From contig NZ_RBAL01000006.1 of assembly GCF_003626535.1 (NCBI RefSeq), positions 186,001 to 250,000 on the forward strand: a DNA stretch of 64,000 nucleotides, in the 5' to 3' direction. A model generated the notes under the pieces. The model saw only the letters and a list, made by a program, of their open reading frames with translations, was not told the DNA's origin and ran no database searches. This document shows, in pieces, positions 32,219 to 40,350 of the stretch (positions within the stretch are counted from its first letter, which is position 1; the number at the start of each line of letters is the position of its first letter). The position numbers were made by a program, and so were the translations under genes. Source of the DNA: Streptomyces hoynatensis (GTDB lineage Bacteria > Actinomycetota > Actinomycetes > Streptomycetales > Streptomycetaceae).

Positions 32219-32848
32219 ATGCACCCCCAGGGCGGCGCGCGCGTCGGACTGCGCGAGCGCAAGAAGCAGGAGACCCGCCTCGCGCTCAGCTGGGCGGCGA
32301 TCAAGCTCGGCATCGAGCGTGGCGTGGACAACGTCAGGGTCGAGGACATCGCGGCCGAGGCGGGCGTCTCCCTGCGCACCTTCCGCAACTACTTCTCCGG
32401 CAAGGCCGAGGCCATCGCCGCCAGGCACCTCGACCGGGCCCAGCGGGTCGCCGCCGCGCTGCGCGCACGCCCCGGGGAGGAGCCGCTGTGGGAGGCCATC
32501 GGCCGGGCGGTCGAGGAGCAGTTCGCCCTCGACGGGCAGCAGGCGGGCGCGCGGGTGCCCGACCGGCAGTGGATCGAGGGCGTCCGCCTGCTGCTCACCG
32601 AGCCGGCGCTCCAGGGCGAGATCTTCAAGGTCAACGCCCGCGCCCAGAGCGAACTCGCCGCCGTCGTCGCCGAACGCACCGGCACCGACGCCGCGCGGGA
32701 CCTCTACCCCCGGCTGGTGGCCGCCGCCGTCGGCGCCGCCCTGGGCACGGCCATCGAGCACTGGCTGCGCGCCGACCCGCCGGTGCCCGTCGGGCCGCTG
32801 CTGCGGGAGGCCGTCGACCGGCTGGCGGCCGGGCTGCCCGTGCCCTGA
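32219..32848 (+). CDS. TetR-family transcriptional regulator
   Basis: A 209-residue repressor-type protein. The N-terminal HTH is clear: RKKQETRLALSWAAIKLGIERGVDNVRVEDIAAEAGVSLRTFRNYFSGK, and the C-terminal part is a helical ligand domain with EQFALDGQQAG and RLLLTEPALQGEIFK. ATG at 32219 is supported by the promoter; an upstream start would fall inside it. No transporter or obvious target gene is adjacent, so it may act on itself or remotely. It converges on the NAD(P)-binding gene. Confidence 0.93.
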   Translation: MHPQGGARVGLRERKKQETRLALSWAAIKLGIERGVDNVRVEDIAAEAGVSLRTFRNYFSGKAEAIAARHLDRAQRVAAALRARPGEEPLWEAIGRAVEEQFALDGQQAGARVPDRQWIEGVRLLLTEPALQGEIFKVNARAQSELAAVVAERTGTDAARDLYPRLVAAAVGAALGTAIEHWLRADPPVPVGPLLREAVDRLAAGLPVP

Positions 32849-32876
32849 CCGCCGCACGCGCGGGCCTGCCGCCGCC

Positions 32877-33593
32877 TCAGGCGCCGGTGACCGCCAGGTG
32901 GACGCGGTGGTGGGCCGGCCGCTCCGCCTCGTCGAGCACCGCCGCGGCGAAGTCGCGTTGCGCTATCCGGGCCGACAGGTCGCCCCGTTCCGCCACCCGG
33001 TATCCGCCGCCCCCCGGCGCCTCGCGGTCGAAGTCCCCCGCCGGGCTGAGGTAGAGCCAGTCCACCCGCGCCCCCTCCTGCCGCAGCAGCGCCAAAGCCG
33101 CGCCGTGCGCCCGGCAGAACGGCAGGAACTCGGGCGGCACCGGGGCCGATTCCAGCAGCGGCCGGCCCGCGGCGTCCCGCAGCAGCGTCGCCAGGCCCAC
33201 CACGATCAGCCGCACCCCCGGCTCCCGGGCCGTGGCGAGCAGGGCCCGCGTGGAGTCGGCGAAGAACGCCGCGGGGTCGGTGCCCGCGCCGTAGGCCGCC
33301 GCCGCCGAGATCACCGTCCGGTGCCCGGCCGCCGCAGCGGCCACCGCCGCCGCGTCCGTGACGTCGCCCGCCACCAGCCGCACCCCCTCCCCGGCCAGGT
33401 CCGCGTGCGCGGCCGGATCGCGCACCACCGCCGTCACCCGGTGCCCGCGCCGCCGCGCCTCCGCCACGGCCGCCCGCCCGGCGCGCCCGCCCGCGCCGAA
33501 CACCACGATCCCGCCGGGCCGCCCGGCCCGCTCCCCTGGCCCCTCCACCCCTGCCGAGGTCCGCCCGTCCGTCCGTCCACCGGTCTCGCCCAT
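32877..33593 (-). CDS. NAD(P)H-binding, NmrA-like protein
   Basis: A 238-residue atypical SDR protein. After a Gly/Arg-rich start it shows VVFGAGGRAGRAAVAEARRRGH (Rossmann motif), LVAGDVTDAAAV, TVISAAAAYGAG and DFAAAVLDEAERPAHHRVHLAVTG. The active-site Tyr-Lys pair of classical SDRs is not visible, as in NmrA/HSCARG-type redox sensors. GGAAGGG precedes the ATG. It is divergent from the HxlR regulator across a region with a perfect inverted repeat, the usual arrangement of a regulator and its target. Confidence 0.85.
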   Translation of the reverse strand: MGETGGRTDGRTSAGVEGPGERAGRPGGIVVFGAGGRAGRAAVAEARRRGHRVTAVVRDPAAHADLAGEGVRLVAGDVTDAAAVAAAAAGHRTVISAAAAYGAGTDPAAFFADSTRALLATAREPGVRLIVVGLATLLRDAAGRPLLESAPVPPEFLPFCRAHGAALALLRQEGARVDWLYLSPAGDFDREAPGGGGYRVAERGDLSARIAQRDFAAAVLDEAERPAHHRVHLAVTGA

Positions 33594-33612
33594 GTGCCTG
33601 CCCTTCCGAGTG

Positions 33613-33668
33613 CCGCATGCCGTAGGCCGCATGCCGCTTGCCGCATGCTGCTTGCCGAATGCACCGGA
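33613..33668 (-). repeat. 14-base tandem repeat, about 3.6 copies
   Basis: Units CCGCATGCCGTAGG, CCGCATGCCGCTTG, CCGCATGCTGCTTG and CCGAATGCACCGGA follow each other without gaps. Each full unit contains the GCATGC palindrome. The array lies in the leader region of the NmrA-like gene, between its start and the HxlR operator. Confidence 0.75.
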
Positions 33669-33684
33669 AGGTAGCTCCCGCCCC

Positions 33685-33702
33685 GGTATCCACCCGGATA
33701 CC
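33685..33702. promoter_or_regulatory. Perfect inverted repeat, probable HxlR operator
   Basis: GGTATCC-ACCC-GGATACC is a perfect 7-base inverted repeat with a 4-base spacer. It covers the -35 area of the HxlR gene (its -10-like TACCGT is at 33714-33719) and lies upstream of the divergent NmrA-like gene. Winged-helix HxlR dimers bind such sites. Confidence 0.7.
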
Positions 33703-33725
33703 TGGACGGCGGCTACCGTGGCCGC

Positions 33726-34142
33726 ATGGGTGCTCAGGCAGGCGGGCGACTCGGCCCGGAGATGTTCGACGAGCTGTGCCCCTCCACGCTGGTGCCGGTC
33801 AGGTTCGCCGACAAGTGGGCCTGGCCGGTGCTGCGTTGCCTGGAGGACGGCCCGCGCCGCTTCTCGGAGCTGCGCGTCCCGCTGCGCCGCGCCACCGCCC
33901 GGGTGCTGACCCACTCGCTGCGCCGCCTGGAGCGCGACGGCCTGATCTCCAGGACCGCCCACGCCGGGCCGCCCGCCCGCGTGGAGTACGCCCTCACCCC
34001 GCTGGGCCGCAGCCTGCTGGAGCCGCTGGCCGTGCTCAGCGCCTGGACGGCGGAGCACTGGGAGGAGCTGGTCGAGGCGCGCGAGTCCTACGCCGCGCGC
34101 GAACGCCCCCGGGCGGCCGGCGCGCCGCGGCCGGGCGGCTGA
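33726..34142 (+). CDS. HxlR-family transcriptional regulator
   Basis: A 138-residue winged-helix protein. ADKWAWPVLRCLEDGPRRFSELR and LTHSLRRLERDGLISRTAHAGPPARVEYALTPLGRSL are the family hallmarks. A Cys in DELCPSTLV sits where redox-sensing HxlR proteins such as YodB carry their reactive cysteine, so thiol or quinone sensing is possible. TACCGT six bases before the ATG suggests a leaderless mRNA. Divergent from, and probably controlling, the NmrA-like gene. Confidence 0.93.
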   Translation: MGAQAGGRLGPEMFDELCPSTLVPVRFADKWAWPVLRCLEDGPRRFSELRVPLRRATARVLTHSLRRLERDGLISRTAHAGPPARVEYALTPLGRSLLEPLAVLSAWTAEHWEELVEARESYAARERPRAAGAPRPGG

Positions 34143-34342
34143 CCCGGCCCGGTCCCCGGCCCGGTCCCGGGCCCCGTCTCCGGCCCCGTCCCCGGCCCGG
34201 CGAGGAGGCCGCCTGGCGGCACGATCCGCCCACCTGTCCCTCCTTCGGGGGAACGGCGCGAATCGGCAGGACTCGGGCACCTCGTGCGGCGATACCTTGA
34301 GGCGGTCCCCGCACCGCGCCGCCACACCGAGAGAGACCCACG

Positions 34343-36007
34343 ATGCCCGCCCCAGCCCTGCCGGAACCCGCCCCGCTGGCGGGCGGCAGCTCAGGGCCGC
34401 GAGCCCTGCGCCCCCTCGTCGAGACCGTGCTCACCGCCCTGGAAGAGGGCGCCACCGCGCGCTGCGGGCCCCTGCCCGCGGGCGGCCCAGGGGCCGTGCG
34501 CCGCCGGCTGGCCGAGCGGTACGGCGAGGTGCTGCCCGAGCACGGCACGGGCGCGGGGGAGGCGCTGCACACCCTGGTCCACGCCCTGGCCGAGGGCGCC
34601 GCCGACCCGGCACACCCGCACTGCGCCGCCCATCTGCACTGCCCGCCGCTCGGCGTCGCGGTCGCCGCCGACCTGGCCGCCTGCGCCCTCAACCCCTCCC
34701 TGGACTCCTGGGACCAGGCCCCGGCCGCCTCCGAGCTCGAACGCGTGGTGACCGCCCGCCTCGCCCGCCTCGTGCACCCCGTCGCCCCCGCCCCCGACGC
34801 CCTGGTCACCACCGGCGGCACCGAGTCCAACCTGCTGGGCGTCCTCCTCGCCCGCGAACACCACGGCCGCTCCCTGCGGGTGATCTGCGGGGCCAACGCC
34901 CACCACAGCATCCACCGCGCCGCCTGGCTCCTCGGCCTGCCCGAGCCCGCCGTCCTGCCCACCCCGCGCGGCGTGCTCGACCCGGCGGCGGTGCGCGCCG
35001 CGCTCGCCCTCGCCGCCGCGGCGCAGTCCCCGGCCCTGGTGGTCGCCACCGCGGGCACCACGGACAGCGGGGCGGTGGACCCGCTCCCCGAGCTCGCCGA
35101 CGTCGTCGCCGCCCACCGCGGCCCGGCCCGGGCGCTGCTGCACGCCGACGCCGCCTACGGCGGCCCCCTGCTGCTCAGCGACCTCCACCGGCACAAGCTC
35201 AACGGCCTGCACCGCGCCGACTCGGTCGCCTTCGACCTGCACAAGCTCGGCTGGCAGCCGGTCGCCGCCGGGCTGCTCACCGTTCCGGACGCCGCCGCGC
35301 TCGCCCCCCTCGGGCAGCGCACCGAGTACCTCAACGCCGCCGACGACACCGAGGCCGGACTGCCCGACCTGCTCGACCGCTCGCTGCGCACCAGCCGCCG
35401 CCCCGACGTGCTGAAGATCGCCGTCACCCTGCGCGCCCTCGGCCGCGCCGGACTCGCCGCCCTGGTGGACCGCACCTGCGCCATCGCCGCGGAACTGGCC
35501 GCCCTGGTGGCGGCCGAGCCGGAGCTGACCCTGTACGGCGAACCCACCATCAGCACCGTCCTGTTCCGGCCCAGGGGGGCGAGCGACGCGGAGGTGGCCG
35601 CCATCCGCAGGCGGCTGCTCGCCGACGGCCGCGCCGTCCTCGGCCGGGCCCTGGCCGAGGACCGGCACGGGCGGCGCCTCCTGTGGCTCAAGGCCACCCT
35701 GCTCAACCCGGACACCGAACCCGGGGACCTCACCGCGCTGCTCAAACTCGTCCTCGACCAGCACGCCCGGGGCGAGCGGCGCCCGCCGGACACCCCGCGC
35801 CCCCAGGACCCCCGACGCGCCCCCCACGTTCCGCGCCCCGCGCCCGCCCGCGGCACACACCACCCGCCGCGCGAGCCCGGCGCACGCCAGGAGGCGCCGG
35901 CCTCCCCGCCGCCCCCGCCCTCGCTCTCCCCCTTCTCCCACCGGCCCACCCCGCACGACAGGCACCACGCACGCGACCGAAGGACGTCCGCCGATGACCA
36001 CCGCTGA
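34343..36007 (+). CDS. PLP-dependent decarboxylase, DesA/DABA-decarboxylase type
   Basis: A 554-residue group II amino-acid decarboxylase like DesA (lysine to cadaverine) or diaminobutyrate decarboxylase. TTGGTESNLLGV, the AHHSIHRAA stacking His region, HADAAYGGPLL and the PLP lysine in FDLHKLGWQP are intact. Residues beyond about 475 form an 80-residue tail rich in Pro, Arg and His, unlike the family, which normally ends near 480. The tail runs through to overlap the next gene by 14 bases, so a lost stop codon is possible. Pairing with an N-hydroxylase indicates hydroxamate siderophore chemistry. No iron box is visible in the 200 bases upstream. Confidence 0.87.
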   Translation: MPAPALPEPAPLAGGSSGPRALRPLVETVLTALEEGATARCGPLPAGGPGAVRRRLAERYGEVLPEHGTGAGEALHTLVHALAEGAADPAHPHCAAHLHCPPLGVAVAADLAACALNPSLDSWDQAPAASELERVVTARLARLVHPVAPAPDALVTTGGTESNLLGVLLAREHHGRSLRVICGANAHHSIHRAAWLLGLPEPAVLPTPRGVLDPAAVRAALALAAAAQSPALVVATAGTTDSGAVDPLPELADVVAAHRGPARALLHADAAYGGPLLLSDLHRHKLNGLHRADSVAFDLHKLGWQPVAAGLLTVPDAAALAPLGQRTEYLNAADDTEAGLPDLLDRSLRTSRRPDVLKIAVTLRALGRAGLAALVDRTCAIAAELAALVAAEPELTLYGEPTISTVLFRPRGASDAEVAAIRRRLLADGRAVLGRALAEDRHGRRLLWLKATLLNPDTEPGDLTALLKLVLDQHARGERRPPDTPRPQDPRRAPHVPRPAPARGTHHPPREPGARQEAPASPPPPPSLSPFSHRPTPHDRHHARDRRTSADDHR

Positions 36008-37406
36008 CCCGAACCGCCCGCTCGACCTCGCCGGCGTCGGCATCGGCCCCGCCAATCTCTCCCTCGCCGCCCTGGCCTACCCGCTCCCCGGGCTGGAGTG
36101 CGCCTGGTTCGAGCAGCGCCCGGAGTTCCGCTGGCACCCCGGGCTGCTCGTCGAGGGCACCACGCTCCAAGTCCCCTTCCTGGCCGACCTGGTGACGCTG
36201 GTCGACCCCACCAGCCGCTGGAGCTTCCTCAACTACCTCAGACACCAGCGGCGGCTCTTCCCCTTCTACTTCTCCGAGCGTTTCCACGGCCTGCGCGCCG
36301 AGTACGACGCCTACTGCCGCTGGGTCAGCGGCCAGCTGCCCGGCATGCACTTCAGCCACCAGGTGGACGCCATCCGCTGGAATCACGAACACGCCCTGTT
36401 CGACATCGACTTCACCCGCCTCGGCCCGGCCGGCGAGGCCGAGGCGGTGGGGCGGGCCAGCGCCCGGAACATCGTGCTCGGCATCGGCACCGCCCCGCAC
36501 GTCCCCGAGCCGCTGCGGCTGCTCGCCGAGGCGCGCACCATTCCCGTCGTGCACTCCGCCGACTACCTGGACCACCGCGAGCGGCTGCTGGCCGCCGGGC
36601 ACGTCACGGTCATCGGCTCGGGCCAGTCGGGCGCCGAGGTCTTCCTCGACCTGCTGCGCAGGCGCCCCGAGGGCCGGGAGCGGCTCGCCTGGGTGAGCCG
36701 CACGCCCGCCTTTGCGCCGATGGAGTACAGCAAGCTCGGCCTCGAACACTTCACGCCGGACTACGCCGCCTACTTCCGGGCGCTGCCCGAGCCGATCCGC
36801 GAGCAACGCCTCGCGCAGCAGTGGCAGTTGCACAAGGGCATCGACCACGGCACGCTGGCCGCCATCCACGACGAGCTCTACCGGCGCAGCGTCGGCGGCG
36901 GCTGGCCGGACGCGGTGCTCACCCCGGGCGTCACGGTGCGCACCGCGGGCCGCCTCGGCAGCGACCAGGTCGAGCTGCACCTCGACCACCTGGAGCAGGG
37001 CGAGCGTTCGCGGCTGATCACCAACGCGCTGGTGCTGGCCACCGGCTACCGGGAACGGCCGCTCGACCCGCTGCTCACCGCCTTCGACCAGGCCGTGCTG
37101 CGGGACGAGGCGGGCCGGCCGTGCGTGGACGAGCACTGCCGCCTCCGGCTGGACCCGGACATCACCGGCGCCGTGTTCGTGCAGAACGCGGAACGGCACA
37201 GCCACGGCGTGGGCGCGCCCGACCTGGGGCTGTTCGCCCATCGCAGCGCGACCATCCTCAACTCGCTCTCCGGCGAGGAGCTCTACCCGCTGCCCGAGCG
37301 CACCGCCTTCACGACCTTCGGGCTGCGCCCCGCGCGCCCCCGCGTGGGCGCCCCGCGCACGCACGTGTTTGCGACGCAGGGGACGGGGAACATTTCCCCG
37401 CGATAA
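35994..37406 (+). CDS. Lysine/ornithine/diamine N-monooxygenase (siderophore N-hydroxylase)
   Basis: A 470-residue flavin monooxygenase of the IucD/SidA/PvdA family. It has the FAD motif GVGIGPANLSLAAL, the NADPH motif VIGSGQSGAEVFLDLL and the C-terminal ATGY motif in LVLATGYRERPL. In desferrioxamine synthesis the homologue DesB hydroxylates cadaverine made by DesA. Here it overlaps the decarboxylase gene by 14 bases, but the acyltransferase and the IucA/IucC-type synthetase that complete a siderophore are not in the window; pyk follows. The product may be N-hydroxycadaverine for use elsewhere. Confidence 0.88.
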   Translation: MTTADPNRPLDLAGVGIGPANLSLAALAYPLPGLECAWFEQRPEFRWHPGLLVEGTTLQVPFLADLVTLVDPTSRWSFLNYLRHQRRLFPFYFSERFHGLRAEYDAYCRWVSGQLPGMHFSHQVDAIRWNHEHALFDIDFTRLGPAGEAEAVGRASARNIVLGIGTAPHVPEPLRLLAEARTIPVVHSADYLDHRERLLAAGHVTVIGSGQSGAEVFLDLLRRRPEGRERLAWVSRTPAFAPMEYSKLGLEHFTPDYAAYFRALPEPIREQRLAQQWQLHKGIDHGTLAAIHDELYRRSVGGGWPDAVLTPGVTVRTAGRLGSDQVELHLDHLEQGERSRLITNALVLATGYRERPLDPLLTAFDQAVLRDEAGRPCVDEHCRLRLDPDITGAVFVQNAERHSHGVGAPDLGLFAHRSATILNSLSGEELYPLPERTAFTTFGLRPARPRVGAPRTHVFATQGTGNISPR

Positions 37407-37568
37407 GCCGGAGCTTAAGTCACTCGGGTATTCGGCTCAAAAGAGCGGCGGTTCGCTCATTCTGCGAGTCGGGCCTGTGTCTCTTTGTTGGCGTCTCTTT
37501 AAATCGATGCCGCCGCGTGGTTACTTTCCGATAGCTCTCTACTCGCGGGTAACTCCTACAGTTGGCCT

Positions 37569-39002
37569 ATGCGCCGAGCGAAAATTGTCTGCACACTTGG
37601 GCCAGCCACCGACTCATATGAGCGCATCGCCGCGCTCGTGGAGGCGGGCATGGACGTGGCGCGGCTCAACCTCAGCCATGGCGCCCACCGCGAGCACGAG
37701 CTCCGGTACCAGCGGGTCCGCCGGGCCGCCGCGGAAAAGGGGCGCAGCATCGGAATTCTGGCCGACTTGCAGGGGCCGAAGATCCGTCTCGGCAGCTTTC
37801 GGGAAGGCCCGGTCCTCCTGGAGGCGGGCGACGAATTCACCATCACGACCGACGACGTCCCCGGCGACCACAGCCGCTGCGGCACCACCTACGCCGGGCT
37901 GGCCGGCGACGTCGGCGTGGGCGAGCGCATTCTCGTCGACGACGGCCGCGTGGCGCTCGAGGTGGCCGCGGTCGAGGGGGCGAATGTCCACACGGTGGTG
38001 CGCGAGGGCGGCCTGGTCTCCGACCACAAGGGCCTCAACCTGCCCGGGGCCGCCGTCTCCGTCCCCGCCCTCTCCGGCAAGGACGTGGAGGACCTGCGCT
38101 GGGCCCTGCGCACCGGCGTGGACGTCATCGCGCTCTCCTTCGTCCGCAGCGGGGACGACATCAAGGACGTGCACCGGGTGATGGCCGAGGAGGGGCGCTT
38201 CCTCCCGGTCATCGCCAAGATCGAGAAGCCGCAGGCGGAGCGGAACCTGCGGGACATCGTCGACGCCTTCGACGGGATCATGGTCGCCCGCGGCGACCTG
38301 GGCGTCGAGATGCCGCTCGAGGCGGTGCCGCTGGTCCAGAAGCGCGCGGTCAAGCTCGCCAAGCGGAACGCCAAGCCGGTCATCGTCGCCACCCAGATGC
38401 TGGAGTCGATGATCGAGTCCTCCCGGCCCACCCGTGCCGAGGCCTCCGACGTGGCCAACGCGGTCGTGGACGGCACGGACGCGGTGATGCTCTCCGCCGA
38501 GACCAGCGTGGGCCGTTACCCGGTGGAGACGGTGCGCACGATGAGCCGCATCGTCGTCGCCGCCGAGGAGGAACTGCTCTCGCACGGCCTGGTGCCGCTG
38601 ACCGAGAGCGGCAAGCCGCGCACCCAGGGCGGGGCCGTCGCCAGGGCCGCCGCCGAGGTGGGCGACTTCCTGGAGGCCAAGCTGCTCGTCGCCTTCACGC
38701 AGAGCGGCGACACCGCCCGGCGCCTGTCCCGCTACCGTTCGCCGATCCCGGTCGTCGCCTTCACGCCCGACCCGGCCACCCACGCCCAGCTGACGCTCAC
38801 CTGGGGTGTGGAGAGCCACCTGGTTCCCACGGTGCAGACCACCGACGAGATGGTGGCGCAGATGGACGAGCAGCTGCTGCGCCTCGGCCGCTGCCGCAAG
38901 GGCGACGTCGTCGTGATGACCGCGGGCTCGCCGCCCGCCACCCCCGGCACGACCAACCTGGTGCGGGTGCACCACGTCGGCGAGGACGACGCCCCGCGCT
39001 GA
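37569..39002 (+). CDS. pyk: Pyruvate kinase
   Basis: Converts phosphoenolpyruvate and ADP to pyruvate and ATP. The 477-residue protein has IVCTLGPATDSYE, ADLQGPKIRLG, the active-site FVRSGDDIKDV, PVIAKIEKPQAERN with the catalytic Lys, GIMVARGDLGVEMP and the VATQMLESM motif; the B and C domains are complete. The 162-base upstream gap is the most AT-rich in the area, and TACAGT lies six bases before the ATG, indicating a leaderless mRNA. GTTAC and GTAAC in that gap form widely spaced half-sites. A strong terminator follows. Confidence 0.97.
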   Translation: MRRAKIVCTLGPATDSYERIAALVEAGMDVARLNLSHGAHREHELRYQRVRRAAAEKGRSIGILADLQGPKIRLGSFREGPVLLEAGDEFTITTDDVPGDHSRCGTTYAGLAGDVGVGERILVDDGRVALEVAAVEGANVHTVVREGGLVSDHKGLNLPGAAVSVPALSGKDVEDLRWALRTGVDVIALSFVRSGDDIKDVHRVMAEEGRFLPVIAKIEKPQAERNLRDIVDAFDGIMVARGDLGVEMPLEAVPLVQKRAVKLAKRNAKPVIVATQMLESMIESSRPTRAEASDVANAVVDGTDAVMLSAETSVGRYPVETVRTMSRIVVAAEEELLSHGLVPLTESGKPRTQGGAVARAAAEVGDFLEAKLLVAFTQSGDTARRLSRYRSPIPVVAFTPDPATHAQLTLTWGVESHLVPTVQTTDEMVAQMDEQLLRLGRCRKGDVVVMTAGSPPATPGTTNLVRVHHVGEDDAPR

Positions 39003-39060
39003 GCCCCCGCGCGGCGCCCTGTGCGTCCCGCGAGCAGGCGGCCCCGCGAAGGGGCAGCAC

Positions 39061-39098
39061 AGAGGCGCCGCCGCCTCTCACGGCAGGGCGGCGCCTCT
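39061..39098 (+). terminator. Terminator hairpin after pyk
   Basis: A perfect 12-base-pair stem (39061-39072 with 39087-39098) with a 14-base loop, 60 bases after the pyk stop and followed by TTG. No long T-run. Confidence 0.75.
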
Positions 39099-39137
39099 TG
39101 TCACGCCCGTTGCCGGCGTGGTTGGCTACCTGGGTTT

Positions 39138-39149
39138 GAAAGCGCTTTC
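39138..39149 (+). promoter_or_regulatory. LacI-family operator
   Basis: GAAAGCGCTTTC is a perfect 12-base palindrome with the central CG step bound by LacI/GalR regulators, flanked by TT and TA. It lies 35 bases before the Gfo/Idh gene and probably overlaps its promoter. No LacI-type gene is present in the window. Confidence 0.75.
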
Positions 39150-39183
39150 TACCCGCGCTGCCCGAAGCCAGGAGTCGCACCAC

Positions 39184-40350
39184 ATGGCTGAACCCGCGAA
39201 GCCGGCCGCCCGCACCCGTCTGCGCGCCGCCGTCGTCGGCACCGGCGGCATAGTCGTCGGGGCCCACCTGCCCGCCCTCTCCGCGCTGAGCGCGGAGGTG
39301 GAACTGGTGGCCGCGGTCGACATCGACCAGCAAGGCCTCGCCGACTTCCGCGAGCGCGCCGGAACCTTCGACGGCGTCGGCGAGGTCGCCGGCTACACCA
39401 ACCTCTCCACCATGCTGGACGCCGAGCGCCCCGACCTGGTGCTCATCGGCACCCCGCCCTCCCTGCACCGCGAGCAGGCCGTCGCCGCGCTGCGGGCCGG
39501 CGCCTGGGTGTGGTGCGAGAAGCCGCTGTGCCTGTCCCTGGCCGAGTTCGACGAGATCGCCGCGGCCGAGCGCGAGGGCGGCCCGTACGCGGCGACGGTC
39601 GCCCAGCACCGCTACGGCTCGGGCGCGGTGCACGCCCGCGCCCTGCTGGAGTCCGGGGAACTCGGCGCCCCTTCGGTGGCCCACTGCCAGACCACCTGGT
39701 ACCGGGACGCCGCCTACTACGCCGTCCCCTGGCGCGGCCGCTGGGCCACCGAGGGCGGCGGCCCGACCATGGGCCACGGCATCCACCAGACGGACCTGCT
39801 GCTGCACCTGCTCGGCGACTGGACCGAGATCCGGGCGATGGCGGCCCGGCTGGTGCACGAGGTGGAGAGCGAGGACGTGTCCACCGCGCTGGTCCGCTTC
39901 GCCAACGGGGCCGTGGCCACGGTGGTCAACAGCGTGCTCTCCCCGCAGGAGGTCAGCCGCATCCGCATCGACTGCACCGAGGCCACCGTCGAGCTCACCC
40001 ACCTCTACGGGCACACCAACGAGGACTGGGTCTACACCCCGCGCCCCGGCCTTGAGGACGCGGAGCGCGTGAAGCGGTGGCGCACCCCGGCGGCCGACGT
40101 GCCCAGCTCGCACACGGCGCAGCTGAGGGGCGTGCTGGCCGCGCTGCGCGCCGGGACCAGGCCCGCGGGCAGCGGGGCCGACGCCCGGCGCACCATCGAG
40201 TTCAACGCCGCGCTGTACAAGGCGGCGTTCACCGGCGGTACCGTCCGCCCCGGCGAGATCGCCGAGGGCGACCCCTACTACGCCGCCATGCACGGAAACC
40301 ATCCCGACTGGGCCCCTCAGGGAGCCGCTGGAAAGGCAGGGCAGCCGTGA
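39184..40350 (+). CDS. Gfo/Idh/MocA family oxidoreductase
   Basis: A 388-residue NAD(P)-dependent dehydrogenase likely to act on a sugar or inositol. The Rossmann motif is VVGTGGIVVGAHLPAL, the catalytic Lys is in VWCEKPLCLS, and the His motif is GGGPTMGHGIHQTDLL. ATG chosen to give MAEPAKPAARTR. Its stop overlaps the GTG start of the PmoA-family gene, so the two are coupled, and a LacI-type operator controls them. Both features suggest a small catabolic operon for an unidentified carbohydrate. Confidence 0.92.
   Translation: MAEPAKPAARTRLRAAVVGTGGIVVGAHLPALSALSAEVELVAAVDIDQQGLADFRERAGTFDGVGEVAGYTNLSTMLDAERPDLVLIGTPPSLHREQAVAALRAGAWVWCEKPLCLSLAEFDEIAAAEREGGPYAATVAQHRYGSGAVHARALLESGELGAPSVAHCQTTWYRDAAYYAVPWRGRWATEGGGPTMGHGIHQTDLLLHLLGDWTEIRAMAARLVHEVESEDVSTALVRFANGAVATVVNSVLSPQEVSRIRIDCTEATVELTHLYGHTNEDWVYTPRPGLEDAERVKRWRTPAADVPSSHTAQLRGVLAALRAGTRPAGSGADARRTIEFNAALYKAAFTGGTVRPGEIAEGDPYYAAMHGNHPDWAPQGAAGKAGQP

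Noticed and set aside
34143..34342. Iron box before the decarboxylase/hydroxylase pair
   Set aside because: No TTAGG-type palindrome could be found; the region has GC-rich CCCCGGCCC repeats only.
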